From Podaxis mareebaensis (taxonomy: Eukaryota > Basidiomycota > Agaricomycetes > Agaricales > Agaricaceae), in NCBI GenBank assembly GCA_018524725.1, contig JAEUWP010000102.1, positions 1 through 26,499 of the forward strand: a DNA stretch of 26,499 bases. Reading direction: 5' to 3'. Both the position numbers and the translations under genes were made by a program. Position 1 is the stretch's first letter. Each line of letters opens with the position of its first letter. The notes under the pieces were generated by a model, which was not told the DNA's origin, did no database searches, and worked only from the letters and a program-made list of their open reading frames with translations. Below, in pieces: positions 20,462 to 26,499 of the stretch.

Positions 20462-21196
20462 CCATTCCATCAGCATACATACCATCATCCAACATCTATG
20501 ACACCTACCTCTGATCCACCACATGCCAGTCTTCCAAACTGCACAATGACTGTTCCAGAAGATGAAAACTATCAGAATTTCCTTTGACAAGCCCTTGCCA
20601 CCACTCCCCAAAGGAACCCCAATTGTCATCCATTGGGACAACACCATCGAGTGCTGGACCCATGAGCATCTGGAAATCTGACTGATATCCCCAATCCATA
20701 TAACCCCTCGAGTAATATCTACCAGACTGCTACCTCCCTTGCCCAGGCTGCTGGTTATCCAAGTGCAGCTGACATACTTACAGACCCGAGAAGCTGGAAC
20801 CCACCAGCTCCAGAACCACAAGACAAGTTATGGTTTAATTTCCAAGATGCAGCTACCTGAGCAACATGACCCCTCTACAATGTTGCCTCGCAGTATCAAA
20901 CCCAACATCAGGTCCAATATGCAAAGAACCTCATCAGACAGGTGTGTACCTTCCTCACTGCCACTTTGACCACAGAGATCCCCACCTTCATCACCTCACT
21001 CCAACAACAGTATGGAAGCAAGCACGCCATGGCACACTCTTCCTCCTTGAACCCCTCCTCCTCCACTCATGCCCAATGTGCAGAGATGGATCAAGTATCT
21101 CAGTCTTGAGAGTCCAGTACAACAGATACTGGAAGCCAAACACGAGTTATGCCAGAGAACTACCCCTGGCAGTACCAGTGAGATCAAGGAATCCTT
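20462..21196 (+). pseudogene. Gypsy-1 ORF3, middle segment (between gypsy-2 and LINE)
   Basis: Continues the frame begun at 9183. Contains a region rich in Pro/Thr, a segment AAGYPSAADILTDPRSW at about 20748-20800, and a probably helical stretch (YQTQHQVQYAKNLIRQV) before a Gln run. Interruptions are all TGA. The general composition recalls a Gag-like capsid region, but no family can be named. Cut at 21196 by the LINE; continues at 25281. Confidence 0.65.
21182..21196. repeat. 15-bp target duplication of the minus-strand LINE, left
   Basis: GATCAAGGAATCCTT, perfectly repeated at 25266-25280. Between the copies lie a T-run (poly(A) of the minus strand) and the LINE body. Confidence 0.95.
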
Positions 21197-21218
21197 TTTT
21201 TTTTTTTTTTTTTTTTTT

Positions 21219-21494
21219 AAATCAATGTTTATTGCAATAGACTAGCTACTACAAATGGGTGCACGATAGCAGTCCCAATACCAAAACCAGGGAAAGTAAA
21301 GAAAAGGAAAGAAGGAAACTAGAGAAAGGGAGAAGAGAAAGGTACAAGAGTATATAAGCTACACGAGAGAAGTGAGATGGGAAGATAGAATGAAACTAAC
21401 TTAGCGAATCGGAAAAGAAAGGAGTTGGGAGTAGATGGGAAGAGATAGGAGCGGGGAGCTAGCTATGATACAGAGGATGATGAGGGGAAGACCT
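21219..21494 (-). other. LINE 3' UTR
   Basis: Non-coding 3' region after the ORF2 stop, with the polyadenylation hexamer next to the poly(A) tract; homologous to 18728-18990 of the plus-strand fragment. Confidence 0.85.
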
Positions 21495-24400
21495 TCAGTG
21501 AACATCTGGAACTCCGTTTCTTGCAAGTCGCTCTCTTCTGTTGAGGCGGCAAGTGGCGAACTCTTCTTGGGTGATAGGTCCTTGTAATTGGTCAGCGAAT
21601 GAAAACGCCATCGGGTTTTGGTCTAGGAATTGAATAACCCAATAGAAACCATCACAGTATCCTACTGGGTAACAGAAGCGAGGGCAATCGTCAAGTAAAT
21701 GGTCATGAGTTTCTAGTGGTTCGCTGCATGGGCAGGAAGTGATATGGCGCCCAGGGAAGAAGCACTGTTGGAAGGTGCCGATGGGCACGTGATTGGTAAT
21801 GCAGTGCATGAAGTGTGCACATAGCTGATTGTTCTTTCTGAGGGGTGAATTGAGCCAAGTGCTGCCTTTGGCGTACTTGGGTTGGAGGGGCTGCGATGTG
21901 GGATTGAGTAAAGGTAGCCAGTTGTGACCGTGATAAGATGGATCGTTCATTTTTTGTTGCCAAATAGATAGGCATTTTTGGGTGTAGTGGTTACAAACGA
22001 AGCCAAGGGAAGTGCGGATGGGTTGATGACACGGATTAGGGAGGCGCAGGGACTTTGCAAGGGTGTGCACTTTGTGATGGATGGACCAATTAGCGGACGA
22101 AGGGATAGACCAAAAGTGGACGTGGTTAAGAGGGGAGGAGGAGAGCCAGGAGTGGAGAAGGGGAGCAACTGCGATGGAGTCCGGATGCGCGCTGTGAGGC
22201 CTATATGAAAATAAAAGTTTAGCTGAAGCGATAGAGTCTGTGAAAACTACAATCGAGGAGGAATTGAGAGATTGAGCAGAGGAGATAGAGGAAAAGAGAC
22301 CAAGATGAAGAGCGTACAATTCAGAGTCAGAAGAAGTAACCTCACCACAAGGGTGAATGGCAGAAGAAAGAATGTCTGTTTCAGAAGAATTGAAAACAAG
22401 AAAGGCAGAAGTGGCAGAAAGGGAGGGATTGGTGGGAACAGAACCATCTGTAGCTACTAGTAAGGAGACAGGGGAGGAGAAAGCGGAATCTTGAGTATGT
22501 GAAGCATTGGCGATATGAAGTGCCATGGCGCCTTCTTTTGAAGGGTCAGGGCACTCGATGAACTTGATTTGATCGCTGTGTAAGTCCAGCAAGTGCTGGC
22601 CAGGTTTGGCGCTAGGGTGGAGATGCTGGAACCAGTCCATGACTAGTTGAGCATCTGAGATGAAATCAAGTGCTGTTGAGTGCTGCTTGGTATGGCGTGT
22701 GTCTAATGGGTCGACATCGCGTGTGAGGAGTTTGAGGGGGTGGGAGGAGGGAAGAGTGTGGAACCTGAGGGAACATTGTTTAGCAAGTTTGAATAGATGA
22801 AGCTGTATGGGAATGAGACCAGCAATGGCCTCAACCCCTCCAGTGGGAGTGGTACGGAACATGCCCGTGATCCAGAGAGCAGCTTGGCATTGCATGCATT
22901 GAAGAGATTTAATGAGTCCGTGGTACCTGGCATTGCGGTTGAACCACAGGCAAAACCCATAGATGGCGATGGGGACAACGCAGGATCGATACAAGAGTCG
23001 CTTGTGGAGGGGGGATAAGCCGCAGATGGAGTTACCAAGCATGCACATGCATCGGACGGTAGAGAGTGCTTTTGTGGAATAAAAATGGACATGTTCCTTG
23101 AAGGAGAGACTTCTGTCGAACCAGAAGCCAAGATAGCAGAGGAATGGTTTGGGGTGAATGGAGAAGGAGTCGTCGATGATGATGGGGGGATTGGGATCAT
23201 GGGAGGGTCGGTTGGAGAAGTGAAAGGCCTCGGTTTTGTCTCTTTCAAGAACAAAGCTGAGGCGATTGAGGTATTCTTCACAGTTCTTGTAGACCTGTGA
23301 GAGGAGGTGACAGTTAGTATTGAATGAGTCTGATTGGACCACAATGAGGCCATCGTCAACAAAAGAGACTATTTTACAACGGGGATCATTAGAGAACTTG
23401 TACATAAAAGGGGATAAAGAGAGCGCAGTGAGAATGGGAGAGAGTGCAGAACCTTGGCCAATGCCAACAGAAGCAGGAAATTTTGGGGATAGGTGGTTGT
23501 TCCAAGAGTAAGTGGTGAAACAATTCTTTAGATAATCGAAGAAAGAGACGAGGTCGGAATTGAAACCTTGACGGCGTAGGGTGGATATGAGGATGGAGTG
23601 GTTGGTGGAAGGGAAGAATTGTGCTACATCGAAGGTGATGACGCTTGTCTTGAGTTTATGTTTCCAACCTGTACGGACAAGGTGAGTAACATAGACGCCA
23701 GCATCTTCTGTTGAGCGCTGGATAATCCCTCTGAATTGAAGGGGGTGTACTAAGTCATGTTGGGATGCCTCGAATTGCATCCTAGCAGAAATCATTTTCT
23801 TGATTAACTTACCGAGGGTGTTGAGGAGGATGATGGGTCGGAACATCTTCAGGGTAGAGTAATGCAGTTTGTTAGGTTTAGGAATGATGACAGAGGTGGA
23901 GTGTTTGAAGTGATCCAGCCAAGTAGAGAACTCGACGCATTTGGATGCGAAGAGGAGGAAGTTTGATCTAAAGGTGTTGTCAGACATGAGGTGCTTGATG
24001 TGGGCCCATGACAGATGGTCTGGACCCGGGGCAGATGTGTTAGCGCAGGGGTTGAGGGCGTCAAAAAGCTCGGCGCTAGAGAAGGGAAGCCATGGGCGTT
24101 CTGGGTGGGCGTCAAAAGACTCAATGGTGCTAAGGTCCACATGTCGATCGGATGCAGAGTTGTAAGACGAGTCCAGCGCATGCCAGAGGTCTTCTAGTTC
24201 ATCGCAGCTCTTTCCATTGTATGTGATAGATTGGGAGGGAGGGAGATTGCATTTGCCGATCCAGGACATAAGATCCCAGGGGCGACGGTTTTCTTCTGCT
24301 ATGTCTTTGATCTTCTTGTCGAAGAATGCATGTTTGGCCTGGCATGTGGTACGACGGAATTTAGTCCAATTTGACTTGGACTTGTGGGTTTGAAATGCTC

Positions 24401-25265
24401 ATAAGGCAGCTGAGCATTGTTGATTCCACCAGGGTTTGGACTTGGCACAGATTCGAACAAGTTTGGCATTATTTTGCCATTCTTGTGAGATGATGTGGGA
24501 CATAGCATCGGTGTAGGAAGTAACATCGTCACTAGAGTCGAAGTGTGCTGGGATGGCTTGAAGGCAGAGGCCCACGGAGTATAGGAACGTGGCCTCTTCT
24601 TTGGAGTCGTGCAGTATGGTGAGCTTCTGGATGAAAGGCTGGAAGGGAGAGGGAATGGGGAGGGATGTGAGGAGGGGAAGATGGTCAGAGCGAAGTTGCC
24701 AGTCGTCACGGATGGTGTGGACTGGGCTTGGGTGGAGGGAGTCATCTATCATGAAAATAAGGTCAATGACAGACGGATGTTTGGAATTATCAAATGGAAC
24801 GTGGGTATACCTAACCTCTGAGGGTGTAGAAAGAGTGAGATTGATAGAGTTCATGATATCGACGACGAGGTCAGCTCGCACCATATGATGAGAGATGTGA
24901 GGGTCCCACTTGGGAGAGTGAGAGTTGAAGTCTCCTCCCGCACACACTAAGTTGTTAGGGAAGAGGTGGATTCGTGATTCGAGATATGTTAGTGATGAAT
25001 CATCAGAAGGGTCAAGATAACAATTGAGAAAATATATCTTCCTTGGGAAGGATAAAGAAATGAGTTGGAAATTGGGAGACGTGATTATGCTAGGGTGAGA
25101 AGTGGGCATAAGCACCTTGCATGATCTTCAGATGAAGGTGACTGTTCGGGGTCGATCATCATCCGAAAGAAAGATATGCCAATTAGGATTATATGGTGTG
25201 CCTTTATAAGGGACTCCTTCAGAGTCATCGGTAGAGGGAATGTTGCGTATGATGCTGAAAGGGGG
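21495..25265 (-). pseudogene. LINE ORF2: endonuclease-RT-RNase H
   Basis: One frame of 1257 codons with two internal TGA (25128-25130 and 24399-24401), each at a likely CGA Arg; the longest uninterrupted part is 924 residues (24269-21495). Order: APE-type endonuclease C-terminal two thirds (RPRTVTFI; GGDFNSHSPKWD near 24930; VIDLIF; SDHLPL near 24680), which nicks target DNA; reverse transcriptase (FRPIILLNTLGK; GQGSALSPIL; FVDD at 23352-23363); RNase H (VATDGS near 22445, SELYALHLGLF, VVFTDS); and a C-terminal cluster CPCSEPLETHDHLLDDCP near 21710 that may bind zinc. In the RNase H, the fourth acidic position appears to be His (NWSIHHKVHTLAKS). The endonuclease N-terminus is lost, so the copy is inactive. 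Confidence 0.95.
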
Positions 25266-25280
25266 GATCAAGGAATCCTT
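25266..25280. repeat. 15-bp target duplication of the minus-strand LINE, right
   Basis: GATCAAGGAATCCTT, identical to 21182-21196. ORF3 of gypsy-1 resumes directly after it. Confidence 0.95.
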
Positions 25281-25982
25281 GTTGCTGAGGGAAGAGCCTA
25301 TTCCCATTGAGCATGAACCAACACTTTTGTCCCAGAGACCCTTCAGTCTCAAGCTAAGGCTTCAGTCAAACAGAAGCCTGACATTGCCACCTACCCAAAC
25401 CTACCAACCCTCGTAAATGTCCTGACCTTGCAAGGAGAATTGAACCCCCTTTCCAAGTATCCCAATTGGGAACAACATATTCGATGATGAACTCTTCCTC
25501 TCACCATTGCAAAACTCCTTCCCCCCAATCTCCTCAAGGTATATGTGCAAGGCTGTTGGCTCTGTTTAGGAGTAGGGCATATTGCCTCAGATTGTCCAAA
25601 CCACATGTGTCAATTCTGTCAAGGACAAAATCACCACTCTTGGCAGTGTATTCAGCATCCTCATACTCCCATCATCCCATCTTGATATCAATCCCCTGTT
25701 AACAGCCCTACATACAAAGAAGCCAAGAAGCGTGTTCAGTTTCTCACCAACACTCTGACTCTCAGCCAAAGAGGATGACAGAACATGCTATACGAGGATG
25801 CATTTACCCTCATCCCTTGACCCATCCCTCATGATTGTGGAGCCTTGGAGAATACCACTACTGAGTACACCTTCAATCCCATCACAAAGCAGACAGAAGG
25901 ACAACACATCACCATCAACAATGTTCCCATCCAAAACCAGTCCAAGCAATGCCTCACAGAGGTCAACACCTGTTATAGGTAG
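25281..25982 (+). pseudogene. Gypsy-1 ORF3, 3' segment with two zinc knuckles
   Basis: Third part of the ORF3 frame, ending at TAG 25980-25982, 23 nt before the polypurine tract. It holds two tandem CCHC knuckles, each C-x2-C-x4-H-x4-C: CWLCLGVGHIASDC (about 25555-25596) and CQFCQGQNHHSWQC (about 25609-25650). These suggest nucleic-acid binding. Interruptions are all TGA (two adjacent at about 25486-25491). Gag of gypsy-1 already has its own knuckle, so ORF3 would be a second, Gag-like or accessory RNA-binding protein. No homologue recognised. Confidence 0.72.
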
Positions 25983-26005
25983 ATCGATCCAGAGTTCGAT
26001 CATAC

Positions 26006-26016
26006 AAAGGGGATAA
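26006..26016 (+). promoter_or_regulatory. Polypurine tract of gypsy-1
   Basis: AAAGGGGATAA immediately before the TGTTACA start of the 3' LTR; plus-strand primer site. Near-identical in place and form to the tract of gypsy-2. Confidence 0.75.
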
Positions 26017-26422
26017 TGTTACACTCCTCGAGTTTCCATCTCCATCCATGCCACTCTTTCTCTCAATGTCCTCTGTCTCCTCATTGCATCCACTTTCCAT
26101 CATCTCAGGACTTCACTGCCACCTCATCTTGACTCTCATTGGTCTCACCTCAGATCTTCCAAAGTTGTGTTATCTTTAGTACTCAGGCTTGGTGATATGT
26201 TGTATAATAATAGCTCACCCTCTGTAGATCTCATCTTCTTCAGGCTCAGTTGATTATACTTAGAGTACTGAAGTAACTATGAAGATTCTCCTTTAGGACA
26301 TGTAGAACAGCAATCGCCTTTGTATTTAGATAGCTCATAAAGTAAGTAGAACTTAGCTTTATGATCATTTGTACATAGCATGAGAATAGTGAGGACTGTC
26401 TTCCACTTCATCTTCTTGCTGC
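26017..26422 (+). repeat. 3' LTR-A of gypsy-1 (interrupted by LTR-B)
   Basis: Begins TGTTACACTCCTCGAG next to the polypurine tract. It aligns with the complement of 3113-3516. A TATA-like TATAATAA lies at about 26203-26210. The LTR is cut at 26422 by an LTR-B and its 3' end is outside the window. Confidence 0.85.
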
Positions 26423-26499
26423 TGATATGCCCAAAACAGAAACATGGGTGAAATGATACAATTTTTGTCAATATAGCTATGAAAATAACATGGCTACAG
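26423..26499 (+). mobile_element. Second copy of LTR-B (left end only)
   Basis: TGATATGCCC onward is identical to 9435-9511 over the 77 nt visible. It shows that LTR-B is a repeated, mobile sequence and fixes its left terminus. Runs off the window. Confidence 0.85.

Larger units (their letters stand above)
21197..25265 (-). mobile_element. LINE (non-LTR retrotransposon), 5'-truncated, nearly intact
   Basis: 4.07 kb on the minus strand with a 22-nt poly(A) tail (T-run 21197-21218), AATAAA (21228-21233 on the complement) and perfect 15-bp target duplications. It encodes endonuclease, RT, RNase H and a C-terminal Cys/His motif. The 5' end falls inside the endonuclease domain, so ORF1 and the N-terminal catalytic residues are absent. 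CpGs are abundant and only two in-frame stops exist, marking it as a recent insertion. Fungal LINE lineage (for example Tad1-like) cannot be settled by eye. Confidence 0.95.
3517..26422 (+). mobile_element. Gypsy-1: degenerate Ty3/gypsy (chromovirus) element
   Basis: A plus-strand LTR retrotransposon with gag, pol (protease-RT-RNase H-integrase-chromodomain), a post-pol ORF3, a polypurine tract and a 3' LTR starting TGTTACA. Its 5' LTR in direct orientation is missing; a minus-oriented LTR-A stands in its place. It hosts gypsy-2 (9384-20456) and a LINE (21197-25265), both inside ORF3, and an LTR-B inserted in its 3' LTR at 26423. The element is dead: dozens of in-frame TGA codons and a missing 5' end. 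It is probably the oldest recognisable insertion in the nest. Confidence 0.88.

Noticed and set aside
3113..26420. The inverted LTR-A pair as terminal inverted repeats of a giant DNA transposon.
   Set aside because: The right copy sits exactly after a polypurine tract with TG...CA-type LTR termini, and everything between is retroelement sequence; no transposase or matching target duplication was found.

Overview
The window looks like transposon-packed DNA from a filamentous basidiomycete, most likely an agaricomycete. The evidence is chromodomain-bearing Ty3/gypsy polyproteins with fungal-type RT and integrase motifs, LINEs with endonuclease, RT and RNase H, and a flanking host-type gene with short GT-AG introns. 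No bacterial gene, rRNA, tRNA or CRISPR array was seen. Everything here was read by eye; no database search was run.

Layout. Positions 281-2705 (minus strand) hold a spliced, low-complexity gene relic with an EH-domain-like segment. Next to it is a minus-oriented LTR of family A (at least 3113-3516). From 3517 to the right end lies a degenerate Ty3/gypsy element, here 'gypsy-1'. It has gag (3708-5462), pol (5468-9196), a third open frame (ORF3) that starts inside the pol stop, a polypurine tract (26006-26016) and a 3' LTR-A (26017-26422). ORF3 of gypsy-1 is split twice. A second Ty3/gypsy element, 'gypsy-2' (9384-20456, target duplication CCAAC), sits in it, and so does a 5'-truncated LINE on the minus strand (21197-25265, 15-bp target duplication). 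Removing both insertions restores one 1638-nt frame (546 codons). Gypsy-2 is itself interrupted by a probable solo LTR of a third family, LTR-B (9435-10847), inside its 5' LTR, and by a short LINE fragment (17709-19016, 17-bp target duplication) inside its chromodomain. Another LTR-B begins at 26423 inside LTR-A and runs off the window. The result is a several-layer nest whose order of events can be read from the junctions.

The main biological theme is CpG decay. Nearly all in-frame stops in both gypsy elements are TGA, and where the family consensus is recognisable most stand at conserved Arg (CGA) positions. Duplicated LTRs, tandem repeats and one LINE target duplication differ mainly as TG versus CA, or CG versus TG/CA, at the same site. 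This fits deamination of methylated CpG (or a CpG-directed RIP-like process) on both strands rather than an altered genetic code. The LINEs keep many CpGs and have almost no stops, so they are the youngest layer.

The most promising less-described features are: the post-pol ORF3 in both gypsy elements (with two CCHC zinc knuckles in gypsy-1); a candidate self-priming arrangement in gypsy-2 (PBS complementary to the LTR just downstream of a TATA-like box); a copy of the polypurine tract inside the integrase frame (candidate central PPT); palindromic GTAGCTAC octamers repeated through LTR-B; and LTR-A copies in inverted rather than direct orientation around gypsy-1.
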